From positions 248,001 through 312,000 of the forward strand of contig JAFEDT010000004.1 in assembly GCA_018241445.1 (NCBI GenBank): a DNA stretch of 64,000 nt, in the 5' to 3' direction. The stretch is from Pseudomonadota bacterium. Its GTDB lineage: Bacteria; Pseudomonadota; Gammaproteobacteria; Steroidobacterales; Steroidobacteraceae. Of this stretch, positions 17,728-25,990 are shown piece by piece. Both the position numbers and the translations under genes were made by a program. The first letter of the stretch is position 1; each line of letters begins with the position of its first letter. The notes beneath the pieces are model-generated. The model made no database searches and was not told the origin of the DNA. It saw nothing but the letters and a program-made list of their open reading frames with translations.

Positions 17728-18102
17728 ATGAACACTGCGCGATCCCTTGGGCGCCCTGCCCTTCCCGCGATCCTGCTCGCGGCGACGGCTTGTGCCGCGG
17801 CCGTCGCTCCGACCACCGCCTCTGCCGCGACCTCCGCGGATGAGATGCGCCAGGCAACGATGTCCATCAGGTACGACGACCTGAACCTCATGACCCCATC
17901 CGGGGCGACAACGATGTACCACCGGCTGCGCAGCGCCGCACGCGCCACCTGCGGCAATCCGGGGTGGACGCTCGCGGAGCAGGCGGACTGGAACAGGTGT
18001 TACCGCAACGCGCTGGATGAGGCCGTGCGGAAGGTGGACAGCCCGATCCTGTCCGCGCTGCACCACGGACTGCTGCCCGCCGTGACTGCGATGCGCAGGT
18101 AA
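17728..18102 (+). CDS. UrcA-family exported protein (copy 2)
   Basis: 124 residues with a signal peptide (cleavage near TASA-AT, about residue 34). UrcA signature ATMSIRYDDLNLMTPSGATTMYHRLRSAARATC, later NRCYRNALDEAVRKVDSPIL. ATG at 17728 follows TGGAGAG; upstream in-frame sequence to 17632 lacks homology. It is diverged from copy 1 (14406). Confidence 0.83.
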   Translation: MNTARSLGRPALPAILLAATACAAAVAPTTASAATSADEMRQATMSIRYDDLNLMTPSGATTMYHRLRSAARATCGNPGWTLAEQADWNRCYRNALDEAVRKVDSPILSALHHGLLPAVTAMRR

Positions 18103-18381
18103 CAGTCCAGCTCGTCGTAGGAGGGGTCGGTACGACTACCCCCGTGCGGCCATTTCCCTGGAGGCACTGGCTACCCGGGTGCGTGTCGTGGTCTCATCGC
18201 CGGCATCTGGACCGGGCGTCCATTTGCCGGCGATTTCGGTGGCGCGACGGCCCGACTTAGCCATAAACTTCTGTTTCCATGGCAATTACACGTCGACCGC
18301 GGCGGCTGCATCAGGTCGTGGCCCGGAATTTGATGGCCCTGTTGCGCAGCCCCGATTGAGCGGGCGAATCACCTCGCCCGG
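18103..18381. other. Intergenic boundary before the type I RM genes
   Basis: No gene supported. Contains an inverted repeat ATCGCCGGCA (18196-18205) / TGCCGGCGAT (18225-18234). This may be a terminator for the UrcA gene or an edge of the acquired segment; no tRNA-Gln 3'-end copy is present here. Confidence 0.4.
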
Positions 18382-20751
18382 ATGACCGAAGCCGACACCT
18401 GCCGCGAGCTCGTCACGCCCAAGATACTGGCGAGCGGCTGGTCGACCGCACCACACGCCGTCGGCGAGCAGCACGCCGTCACGGACGGTCGCATCGTGCT
18501 GATCGGTGGCAAAGCCCGCCGCGCCAAGCAGCGGCGGGCTGACTACATCCTGTACTACCGCCGCGATTTTCCGATCGCAGTGGTCGAAGCCAAGGAAGCC
18601 GGTCTGCCCGCCGAAAACGGCGTCCAACAGGCTCGTGAATACGCGCAAATGCTGGGCCTGCGCTTCGCTTACGCCACCAACGGCCGGCGCCTCATAGAAA
18701 TCGACTACTCCGCCGGTACTGAGCGCGAAGTCGAGCGCTACGCGACGCCAGACGAACTGTGGCGCCGCCTGGCCGGCGCGACCGGGCTGCCGGCGGTCGC
18801 CCAGGCGCCGCTGCTGGAGCCTTACAACCTGGCCTCGGGCAAGATTCCGCGCTACTACCAGGATGCCACGATCAACAAAGTGGTCGAGGCCATCCTTTCC
18901 GGCCGCAGACGTGTGCTGGCGACGCTGGCCACGGGTACCGGCAAGACCTGCGTGGCTTTCCAGGTCTGCTGGAAGCTGTGGAATAGCCGGTGGAATCTGC
19001 GGGGAGAGCACCGCCGCCCGAAGATCCTGTTCCTGGCCGACCGCAACCTCCTGGTAGACGACCCGAAGGACAAGATGTTCGCCCCCTTCGGTGATGCCCG
19101 GCACAAGATCAGTGGCAATGATCCAAGCCAGGCACGCGACATGTACTTCGGTATCTATCAGGCGCTGAGCACCGCCAGCGAGGACGTCTTCCGCCAGTAC
19201 CGGTCGGACTTCTTCGACCTCGTGGTTATTGACGAATGCCACCGCGGTGCGGCGCGCGACGAGAGCAGCTGGCGCAAGGTGCTGGACTACTTCGCGCCAG
19301 CAGTGCATTTCGGCATGACGGCAACGCCGCTGCGCGATGAATCGCGCGACACCTACGACTACTTTGGTGAGCCGGTTTATACCTATAGCCTTCGGCAGGG
19401 CATCGAGGACGGCTTTCTGGCGCCGTACCGGGTGCATCGGGTGATTACGACCGCCGACGCCGCGGGGTGGCGTCCGAGCCGCGACGAACAGGATCGCTAC
19501 GGCCGCCCGATCCCGGACGGTGAGTACCAGACCAAGGACTTCGAGAAGGTCGTTGCGCTATGTGCCCGTACGCGGGCAATGGCCAAGCACCTGACTGAGT
19601 TTCTGCGTGGCAGCGATCGCTTCGCCAAGACGCTAGTGTTCTGCGTGGACCAGGAGCACGCCGCCGAAATGCGGCAGGAACTGGTCAACCTCAACAGCGA
19701 CCTGGTCCGGGACTACCCGAACTACGTTTGCCGCGTCACCGCCGACGAGGGCGCAATCGGCCTGGGCCATCTCGCTGATTTTCAGGACGTGGACAAGCCC
19801 GCCCCGGTCATCCTGACCACGTCGCAGCTGCTGACGACCGGCGTGGACGCGGAGACGGTCAAAAACGTCGTGCTCGCCCGGGTGGTGGGGTCCCGCACCG
19901 AGTTCAAGCAGATCATCGGGCGGGGTACCCGGCTGCGCGTGGACTACGGCAAGGAGTTCTTCAATATCGTCGACTTCACCGGTACAGCCACGCAGCACTT
20001 CGCGGATCCCGATTTCGACGGCGAGCCGGTGCGCATCGAGAGCACGATCATTGACGAAGCCGGCAACGTCACCGGCACGGAAACCCACGAGCTGGAACTG
20101 CCGCCAGAATACACGGGGATCGATAGCGTAGATGCCGCGGCCGGGGAGATCCTCACTGCAACGGAATCCGAAGAACCCCGCAAATTCTACGTGGATGGCG
20201 GCAGCGTCGAAGTCATCGGCCACCTCGTGTATGACCTCGATGCTGACGGCAAAAAGCTGCAGGTCGTCCGCTACACCGAATACTCCGCGCGTGCGATCCG
20301 CTCCATGTTCCCCAACCGGCAGGCACTGCAGTCCGCCTGGGTCAAGTCGGACACGCGCGCCGAGGTACTGAACGAACTCGCCGACCACCATATCAGTTTT
20401 GATGAGCTCATCGCCTCAACCGGGCGGCAGGATGCCGACCCGTTCGACCTGCTGTGTCATCTTGCCTGGAATACACCACTGCTGACCCGCCGCCAGCGCG
20501 CGGAACGCGCGCGCAGGCTCACAGAAACCGTGTTCGCCAGGTACGGTGACACTGCCCGCGAGATCCTGGGTCTTCTGCTGGACCGCTACGTCGAGCGCGG
20601 CGCAATCCAGTTCAACGCCCTCTCCGAAGTGCTCAAGGTGCAGCCTTTCGACAACTACGGCACCCCTTCCGAGATCGCTACCCGGCATTTCGGTGGGGTG
20701 CCCGCTCTGCGCGAAGCGGTCGGCCAGCTCCAGGCCGCGCTCTACCAATAG
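18382..20751 (+). CDS. hsdR: Type I restriction enzyme R subunit (EcoEI-type HsdR)
   Basis: Translocating nuclease subunit, 789 residues. N-terminal PD-(D/E)xK nuclease: ADYILYYRRDFPIAVVEAKE (Asp54, Glu69, Lys71). SF2 helicase motifs: ATGTGKT (183-189), IDECHRGA (DECH, about 284-287), GMTATPL, and motif VI IGRGTRLR. A C-terminal EcoEI_R_C-like domain follows. Order R-M-S with 6-bp and overlapping junctions marks a complete type I system of the IC/EcoEI-like group. ATG at 18382 starts in line with family MTEADT-type N-termini. Confidence 0.94.
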   Translation: MTEADTCRELVTPKILASGWSTAPHAVGEQHAVTDGRIVLIGGKARRAKQRRADYILYYRRDFPIAVVEAKEAGLPAENGVQQAREYAQMLGLRFAYATNGRRLIEIDYSAGTEREVERYATPDELWRRLAGATGLPAVAQAPLLEPYNLASGKIPRYYQDATINKVVEAILSGRRRVLATLATGTGKTCVAFQVCWKLWNSRWNLRGEHRRPKILFLADRNLLVDDPKDKMFAPFGDARHKISGNDPSQARDMYFGIYQALSTASEDVFRQYRSDFFDLVVIDECHRGAARDESSWRKVLDYFAPAVHFGMTATPLRDESRDTYDYFGEPVYTYSLRQGIEDGFLAPYRVHRVITTADAAGWRPSRDEQDRYGRPIPDGEYQTKDFEKVVALCARTRAMAKHLTEFLRGSDRFAKTLVFCVDQEHAAEMRQELVNLNSDLVRDYPNYVCRVTADEGAIGLGHLADFQDVDKPAPVILTTSQLLTTGVDAETVKNVVLARVVGSRTEFKQIIGRGTRLRVDYGKEFFNIVDFTGTATQHFADPDFDGEPVRIESTIIDEAGNVTGTETHELELPPEYTGIDSVDAAAGEILTATESEEPRKFYVDGGSVEVIGHLVYDLDADGKKLQVVRYTEYSARAIRSMFPNRQALQSAWVKSDTRAEVLNELADHHISFDELIASTGRQDADPFDLLCHLAWNTPLLTRRQRAERARRLTETVFARYGDTAREILGLLLDRYVERGAIQFNALSEVLKVQPFDNYGTPSEIATRHFGGVPALREAVGQLQAALYQ

Positions 20752-20757
20752 GACCCG

Positions 20758-22314
20758 ATGCCCCGCACAAAGAAATCCAAAGCTGCGCCGCAGACCACGG
20801 CCCAGCAGCTCTCCGCGCTCATCAAGTCGGCGCGCCAGATCCTGCGCAAGGACAAAGGACTCAACGGCGACGCCGATCGCCTGCCACTTCTCACCTGGGT
20901 CATGTTTCTCAAATTCCTCGATGACCTGGAGGTTCGGCACCAGGATGAAGCCAGTCTGGACGGTAGGAGCTACGAGCCGATCGTCGCAGCGCCCTACCGC
21001 TGGCGCGACTGGGCCGCGCGCGCCGACGGCATCAACGGCGATGATCTGCTGGCTTTTATCAACAACGACGAGGCCACACTCCCGGATGGTAAGCGGGGTC
21101 CCGGCTTGTTCGCCTACCTGCGCGCGCAGGCGCAGCGCAACGGCAAGGACGCTCAACGCAGCGTCATCGCCAACGTCTTCCGCGGTGTGCAGAACCGCAT
21201 GGTCAGCGGCTATCTGCTGCGCGACATCCTCAACAAGGTGAACGGCATCCATTTCACCAGCAGTGAGGAAATCCACACGCTCTCGCACCTGTATGAATCC
21301 ATGTTGCGCGAAATGCGCGACGCGGCGGGTGACAGCGGCGAGTTCTACACCCCGCGCCCGGTCGTGCGCTTCATGGTCCAGGTGACGGATCCGCAGCTCG
21401 GGGAAACTGTGCTCGACCCCGCCTGCGGCACCGGTGGCTTTCTGGTGGAAGCCTACGACCACCTCATGAAGCAGGTGAAAACGATTGACCAGCGCCACCA
21501 GCTGCAACAGGAAACGCTATTCGGGCAGGAAGCAAAGCCGCTGCCCTACATGCTCGCGCAGATGAACCTGCTGCTGCACGGCCTGGAGGTGCCGCGCATC
21601 GCCTATGGCAATACGCTGGAGACCCGCCTCACCGAGATCGGCCATGGGCAACGGGTGGACGTCATTCTCACCAACCCGCCGTTCGGAGGTGAGGAAGAAG
21701 CCGGCATCAAGGCGAACTTTCCGCCGAATCTGCAGACCAGCGAAACCGCCCTGCTGTTCCTGCAGTACATCATGCGCAAGTTGCGGGTACCAGGCTTCGG
21801 TGCAGAGCGCGGCGGCCGCGCCGCAATGGTCGTGCCCAATGGCACGCTGTTCGGCGACGGAGTCGCCGCCGCGATCAAAAAGCAGCTCCTGGAGGAGTTC
21901 AACCTGCACACCATCGTGCGCCTGCCGCAAGGCGTGTTCGCGCCCTACACGGACATTCCGGCCAATCTGCTGTTCTTCGACCGTAATGGCAAGACGCGGG
22001 ATATCTGGTATTACGAGCTACCTCTACCCGAAGGCCGCAAGAAATACAGCAAGACCGCGCCCCTGCAGTTCGAGGAGTTCGCCGATTGCCTGGCGTGGTG
22101 GAACGAGCGCAAGGAAGGGCCGCGGGCGTGGAAAGCCCTGGTGGACGATATTGTTCAGCGCGGCTACGACCTGGACCTCAAGAACCCGAGCGCGAAGCAA
22201 GGCCTGGAGCATGCCGATCCTGCGGAGCTTGTGGCGCGGATGCGTGTACACGACGGGGAGATCGCGCACTTGCTGGACGAGATCGAAAAATTGGTTGGTG
22301 GAGTCGTGGCGTGA
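20758..22314 (+). CDS. hsdM: Type I restriction-modification system N6-adenine methyltransferase
   Basis: 518-residue modification subunit. N-terminal HsdM helical domain (LIKSARQILRKDKGLNGDADRLP region), then SAM-binding motif I LDPACGTGGFLVEA (about 219-232) and catalytic motif IV TNPPFGGEEE (NPPF about 306-309). Length and motifs are intact, so modification should be functional. Its TGA overlaps the GTG start of hsdS. Confidence 0.95.
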   Translation: MPRTKKSKAAPQTTAQQLSALIKSARQILRKDKGLNGDADRLPLLTWVMFLKFLDDLEVRHQDEASLDGRSYEPIVAAPYRWRDWAARADGINGDDLLAFINNDEATLPDGKRGPGLFAYLRAQAQRNGKDAQRSVIANVFRGVQNRMVSGYLLRDILNKVNGIHFTSSEEIHTLSHLYESMLREMRDAAGDSGEFYTPRPVVRFMVQVTDPQLGETVLDPACGTGGFLVEAYDHLMKQVKTIDQRHQLQQETLFGQEAKPLPYMLAQMNLLLHGLEVPRIAYGNTLETRLTEIGHGQRVDVILTNPPFGGEEEAGIKANFPPNLQTSETALLFLQYIMRKLRVPGFGAERGGRAAMVVPNGTLFGDGVAAAIKKQLLEEFNLHTIVRLPQGVFAPYTDIPANLLFFDRNGKTRDIWYYELPLPEGRKKYSKTAPLQFEEFADCLAWWNERKEGPRAWKALVDDIVQRGYDLDLKNPSAKQGLEHADPAELVARMRVHDGEIAHLLDEIEKLVGGVVA

Positions 22315-23456
22315 GGCGGTGGCCCCGGGTCGCTCTTGGCGAGGTTATTCGGCATCGCAAGGAATTCATAACCATAGAAGATTCCGAAACCTACAAGCTG
22401 TGCCGTGTTCAACTCCATGCCAAAGGCGTCGTCCTGCGGAACCGCCAAAAGGGCGCAGATATTCGCACGAAGAAGCAACAGATGTGTCGCGCGGGTGACT
22501 TTCTCGTCGCTGAGATAGACGCAAAGATGGGCGGCTTCGGTCTTGTGCCCGACGAACTGGATGGCGCCATCGTTAGCAGCCATTACTTCCTTTTCGAAGC
22601 GGATCATTTGCGCTTGGACCGACGCTACCTGGACTATTTCTGTCGAACCGAGGACTTTCGCGGACAGGTTACGGCACAAGGCACTACGAACTATGCGGCG
22701 ATCCGTCCCGCAGATGTACTCGCTTACGAAGTGCCCCTTCCGTCACTTGCAGAACAACAAGCCATCGTCGCCCGCCTTGACGCCCTCGCCGACAGCACCC
22801 ACAGATTCGCCGCCCGCCTTGATGACATCGAAGCCGACGCCGATGCGCTGACTCTGGCTCTCCACCGTCGCCTTGCGGACGGGCGCGAGGTTTCGCTATC
22901 CGAGATCATTGAACTGCACGAAGAATCCGTGCCGATCCGGCTTGGCGAGGCCTACCCACAAGTCGGTGTTCGCAGCTTCGGAGGCGGTTTGTTCGCCAAG
23001 CCGGCTGTTTCTGCAAGCGACACAACGTACCGCGCCTTCAACCGCCTTTACCTGGATGCACTCGTCCTTAGCCAAGTGAAAGGTTGGGAAGGTGCCATCG
23101 CCGTGACGCCACACCACCTCGCAGGGATGTTCGCCTCGCCCGAATACCGAACCTTTCGTTGCCTTCCGGGAAGAGCGTCGCCGCGCTACCTCGGTGAAAT
23201 CGTTAAAACACCGTGGTTCTGGTCGTTTCTCCAGAACGCCACTCGCGGTGTTGGTGCACGGCGCGAACGCACCCGACCGGAGCAATTCTTGAAAGTCAGG
23301 CTGTCGATGCCCACGTTCCGGAAACAAGTCGAAGCCGTCGACATTCTCGCCCGCACAGCCACCCTCAAATCCCGCCACGCCGCACTGCGCGAATCGAACA
23401 CCGCCCTGCTGCCCGCAACGCTGGAGCGCGTCTTTTCGTCAGCGCCTGCGCCTTAA
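22311..23456 (+). CDS. hsdS: Type I restriction-modification specificity subunit
   Basis: Two target-recognition domains that read the bipartite site, 381 residues. TRD1 begins WPRVALGEVIRHRKEF; the central conserved helix is LPSLAEQQAIVARLDALAD with a following coiled coil; TRD2 follows from about residue 205, ending in a second LP-type conserved region (MPTFRKQVEAVDILARTATLKSRH). I chose GTG at 22311 because it overlaps the hsdM stop (GTGA) and homology begins there. TRDs are GC-poorer than neighbours. The target sequence cannot be read from this. Confidence 0.9.
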   Translation: MRRWPRVALGEVIRHRKEFITIEDSETYKLCRVQLHAKGVVLRNRQKGADIRTKKQQMCRAGDFLVAEIDAKMGGFGLVPDELDGAIVSSHYFLFEADHLRLDRRYLDYFCRTEDFRGQVTAQGTTNYAAIRPADVLAYEVPLPSLAEQQAIVARLDALADSTHRFAARLDDIEADADALTLALHRRLADGREVSLSEIIELHEESVPIRLGEAYPQVGVRSFGGGLFAKPAVSASDTTYRAFNRLYLDALVLSQVKGWEGAIAVTPHHLAGMFASPEYRTFRCLPGRASPRYLGEIVKTPWFWSFLQNATRGVGARRERTRPEQFLKVRLSMPTFRKQVEAVDILARTATLKSRHAALRESNTALLPATLERVFSSAPAP

Positions 23457-23481
23457 ATCCCCCTCCCACCGTCAGCCGCGC

Positions 23482-24222
23482 TTACGCAACCGCCGCTCCC
23501 CGGAAAACTTTCCCCCGATCCGGCATTTCGTCATAGGTTCTGCCGTCCAGCAGGCGTCCGGTGAGGTCCTTGCGCACCCCGCCCCACTGCTTGAAGAAGA
23601 AAGCCACTCGATTTGTTCGGCATTGCCGCCTTATCGACCTCACCCATGCCGCTTTCATCCCGCGCGCCCTCGGACCGGACTCGCCGCCGACAATTACCCA
23701 GTCGATGTTATCGAGGGGCAGATCGTCAAGCGGACCGATCAGGGGTTCGCATGAAAGGAATCGGATCGCCGCAGGCACCGCGGCGAGGTCTGTGGCGCGA
23801 TCAACCACGCGGGCATCCTCAACGCTCACACCCATCCACACGTTCTCCGGCCACGGCAGGCGCCCCGCCATTTCGCGCAACCGCTGGCTTCGTTTGGTCA
23901 GGATCTGAAACGTATGCTGCGGGCAAGTAACCATGGTCTGGAATACCTCCCGGATAAACTTCTCCGGAACATCCTCCTGAAACAGGTCGCTCATGGAATT
24001 GACGAAAACCAGCCGTGGTCTTCTCCAGGCCAACGGGGTGGCGATCAGGTCCCAGTGCAGCGTCGGCTTGAATCCGTCAGCATAGCGATCGGAACCCATC
24101 GCCTTTAGTCGCTTTGCCATCCGCTCGGCGTAGCAGTGCTTGCAGCCCTGGCTGACCTTGACGCAACCCGTCACGGGGTTCCAGGTGAATTCCGTCCATT
24201 CTATGTTGCTGTCTGTCGCCAT
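23482..24222 (-). CDS. DUF5131 / phage Gp37-Gp68 family protein (radical-SAM-like Cys motif)
   Basis: 246-residue protein. N-terminus IEWTEFTWNPVTGC is the family hallmark, followed by VSQGCKHCYAERMAKRL: Cys20, Cys27, Cys30, a CX6CX2C cluster resembling an expanded radical-SAM iron-sulfur site. Later conserved blocks are VFVNSMSDLFQEDVP, HTFQILTKRSQRL, NVWMGVSVED and WVIVGGESGPRARGM, and an aromatic/Lys patch FFFKQWGG. ATG at 24222 is the family start. It lies 11 bp downstream of tcmP, its usual partner. Biochemical function is not established; homology of fold to spore photoproduct lyase-like radical SAM enzymes is only suspected. Confidence 0.9.
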   Translation of the reverse strand: MATDSNIEWTEFTWNPVTGCVKVSQGCKHCYAERMAKRLKAMGSDRYADGFKPTLHWDLIATPLAWRRPRLVFVNSMSDLFQEDVPEKFIREVFQTMVTCPQHTFQILTKRSQRLREMAGRLPWPENVWMGVSVEDARVVDRATDLAAVPAAIRFLSCEPLIGPLDDLPLDNIDWVIVGGESGPRARGMKAAWVRSIRRQCRTNRVAFFFKQWGGVRKDLTGRLLDGRTYDEMPDRGKVFRGAAVA

Positions 24223-24233
24223 GGGGCCTCGCT

Positions 24234-25064
24234 CTAAAACATCTGCCGGGTTTTTCCGTGTTGGGCGGCGGTTTTCCAGAATTTCTGCGCGATCTCGTGC
24301 TTGGCCACCAGGACCAGCCAGTACAGCGGCTGGTTCTTGGTGCCGGTGATGAGCTCGAAGCGCGTTTCGTCCGCGAACCCCAGCTTCTTGAGGCTGTCGG
24401 CCCAGTATTGCACGAACTGAAGGCGAGCCCGTTCTTCGGGTTGGGCTGTATCGACAGCGTCCCGCCAGCCTGGTGCGAACTGATCGAGTGGCGAGTTTGT
24501 CTGCTGCGTATACCGCGCCCAATTGCGCTGGAGATCCATGGCAGAGACATGAATGAGCAGGTCGATACGCTTCAATGTCGCGAGGCAGCGGATCACCTCG
24601 AACGGCAATATCAGATTGAATGGATCGAGCAGCGCAAAGTGCAGGGCATCAGGGTTGAGGTTGGCAGTCAGATTCTGTGTGACTGCGAGCACGTCGCCGC
24701 CATGCTTAATGACAGGGGCGCCGGATTGCGCGAGTCGCTGGTGAGCTGCGTCCAGTAGTTCCGTATCGGAATCGTTGATGTGAATCTGCGTGAACGGAGT
24801 TCGGCAGTCGCGCGACGCCTTCCAGCCCACCAGCGGGCTCCCATCGATGAAGGTGTTGGTCCCATTGATGTACGCGCGGCCCGCGCCGCAGTACAAATCG
24901 ATGAACGTCGCTCCCGCCTTCCCGTTGCCGATGAACTTGCCGCGAACGCCGCGGGATATCTCGATGTAGAGCTTGAGAAGCTCGTGCTTCTGCACCGTCC
25001 AGTCGCCGACAGGCATGGCGGGCAGTCCGTCTGTGGGGTCGGGTCGAGCCTCACGTTCAGCCAT
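24234..25064 (-). CDS. tcmP: Three-Cys-motif partner protein TcmP
   Basis: 276-residue protein named for its association with the DUF5131 three-Cys proteins. Methyltransferase-like motif TFIDLYCGAGRAYI (about 53-66, SAM-binding loop CGAG), then GSPLVGW and a DPF catalytic-like loop in LLDPFNLILPFEV. N-terminus has the TcmP signature VQKHELLKLYIEIS. ATG at 25064 has GGAG 6 nt upstream; the frame's TTG at 25076 is excluded. First gene of a two-gene operon with a LexA-type box in the promoter. No homology-based substrate is known. Confidence 0.9.
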   Translation of the reverse strand: MAEREARPDPTDGLPAMPVGDWTVQKHELLKLYIEISRGVRGKFIGNGKAGATFIDLYCGAGRAYINGTNTFIDGSPLVGWKASRDCRTPFTQIHINDSDTELLDAAHQRLAQSGAPVIKHGGDVLAVTQNLTANLNPDALHFALLDPFNLILPFEVIRCLATLKRIDLLIHVSAMDLQRNWARYTQQTNSPLDQFAPGWRDAVDTAQPEERARLQFVQYWADSLKKLGFADETRFELITGTKNQPLYWLVLVAKHEIAQKFWKTAAQHGKTRQMF

Positions 25065-25092
25065 AGAGCGCTCCAAGCCGCAGCGTGAAGGC

Positions 25093-25119
25093 AGTATACT
25101 GGTTTTATATACAGCACAA
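25093..25119 (-). promoter_or_regulatory. tcmP promoter with LexA-type SOS box
   Basis: Minus strand: -35 TTGTGC (25114-25119), -10 TATACT (25093-25098), spacer 15 bp. The spacer is CTGTATATAAAACCAG (box 25099-25114), a close match to the enterobacterial LexA consensus CTGT-N8-ACAG with only one deviation in the second half (CCAG). It occupies the core promoter, where LexA represses, about 35 bp before the tcmP ATG. No lexA gene is in the window, so control by the host LexA is inferred. Confidence 0.7.
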
Positions 25120-25166
25120 TCCCGATTACCCAGCGGAAATGATTAGAAATGACTCATGGGGTCCGG

Positions 25167-25310
25167 TTGGCTGGGGGACTAGGATTGCTCGCTGCCTGCG
25201 GCAGCTCGGCCCTTCGGGCCCGCCGCTCGCGCAGACGCGGCGGCGTCCAGCCTCGCTCGAAGACTCGCTCGGCTAGTCGAACCTACGGTTCGAACCCTAG
25301 TCCCCTGGTC
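25167..25310. repeat. Inverted pair of tRNA-Gln 3'-end copies with GC-rich insert
   Basis: TTGGCTGGGGGACTAGGATT at 25167-25186 is identical to 25367-25386, the 3' end of tRNA-Gln plus two flanking bases. A plus-oriented partner AACCCTAGTCCCCTGGTC at 25293-25310 is its near-perfect reverse complement. Together they cap a segment about 140 bp long containing GC-rich repeats such as GGCAGCTCGGCCCTTCGGGCC and GAAGACTCGCTCGGC. On the minus strand the element ends AATCCTAGTCCCCCAGCCA. It could be an att-site duplication from island integration or a tRNA-derived repeat. Confidence 0.6.
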
Positions 25311-25335
25311 ATGACTCAAGCCCAGAATGAAATAA

Positions 25336-25358
25336 GGGCCTGTGTATGCCACAGGCCC
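25336..25358 (-). terminator. Terminator of tRNA-Gln
   Basis: GGGCCTGTG / CACAGGCCC (9 bp, loop TATGC). On the minus strand the stem is followed by TTATTTC, fitting termination after tRNA-Gln; on the plus strand it is followed by TATGTTTTT, so it may be bidirectional. Confidence 0.65.
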
Positions 25359-25367
25359 CTATGTTTT

Positions 25368-25441
25368 TGGCTGGGGGACTAGGATTCGAACCTAGGTAAA
25401 CGGAGTCAGAGTCCGTTGTCCTACCACTAGACGATCCCCCA
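25368..25441 (-). tRNA. tRNA-Gln (CUG)
   Basis: 74 nt including an encoded CCA. Acceptor TGGGGGA pairs with TCCCCCA; anticodon arm ACGGACTCTGACTCCGT with loop CTCTGAC gives anticodon CUG (glutamine); T arm CCTAGGTTCGAATCCTAG has the invariant TTCGA. A perfect copy of its 3' end occurs 200 bp away (25167), typical of tRNA genes used as integration sites. Confidence 0.95.
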
Positions 25442-25451
25442 TTGTCCATTG

Positions 25452-25530
25452 GCGAAAATCGCCTGCGGCGATTTTCGCAGAGCCAACACCCAGGTCCACT
25501 TCGAAGGCGGCAAAAGGGGCGGCTTTTGCC
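25452..25530. repeat. Two hairpins between tRNA-Gln and rpsI
   Basis: GCGAAAATCGCC / GGCGATTTTCGC (25452-25478, 12-bp perfect stem, TGC loop) and GGCAAAAG / CTTTTGCC (25509-25530). No gene here. The first could be part of the tRNA leader or a REP-like element. Confidence 0.5.
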
Positions 25531-25547
25531 CGCACCAAGACCCAAGG

Positions 25548-25574
25548 GCGGGCCGGGCAATCCGCCCGGCCCGC
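25548..25574 (-). terminator. Hairpin downstream of rpsI
   Basis: Eleven-bp perfect stem GCGGGCCGGGC / GCCCGGCCCGC with a 5-nt loop, 10 bp after the rpsI stop. No U-tract follows, so it may be a stabilising or pausing hairpin; terminator role is inferred from position. Confidence 0.5.
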
Positions 25575-25583
25575 ACCGATACA

Positions 25584-25982
25584 CTAGCGCTTGGAGTACT
25601 GCGGTCCGCGACGGGCCTTGCGGCGCCCGACCTTCTTGCGCTCCACCTCGCGCGCATCGCGGGTCACGAAGCCCGCATCGCGCAGCGGCTTGCGCAGCGT
25701 CTCGTCGTACTCGATCAGCGCGCGGGTGATGCCGTGGCGGATCGCGCCGGCCTGGCCGGTGATGCCGCCGCCGTCCACCTTGACCGCGATGTCGAAACGG
25801 CTGGTCAGCTTCACGGCTTCCAGTGGCTGGCGCACGATCATGCGGCCGGTCTCGCGGCCGAAAAATTCGTCCAGTGAACGGTCGTTAACCGTGATACGCC
25901 CGCTGCCGGGCTTGAGGTACACGCGCGCCGTGGAGGTCTTGCGCCGGCCGGTGCCGTAAAGAGTGTTCTGGGTCGCTGCCAT
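25584..25982 (-). CDS. rpsI: 30S ribosomal protein S9
   Basis: 132 residues. Family features: [48 protein letters not shown] and the C-terminal basic tail ending SKR that reaches the P-site tRNA. Second gene of the rplM-rpsI operon, 8 bp after rplM. Confidence 0.97.
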   Translation of the reverse strand: MAATQNTLYGTGRRKTSTARVYLKPGSGRITVNDRSLDEFFGRETGRMIVRQPLEAVKLTSRFDIAVKVDGGGITGQAGAIRHGITRALIEYDETLRKPLRDAGFVTRDAREVERKKVGRRKARRGPQYSKR

Positions 25983-25990
25983 GGAAAGTC

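Noticed and set aside
25085..25276. 63-codon plus-strand frame near the LexA box
   Set aside because: It runs over the tcmP promoter and the tRNA-like repeat and shows no protein features.
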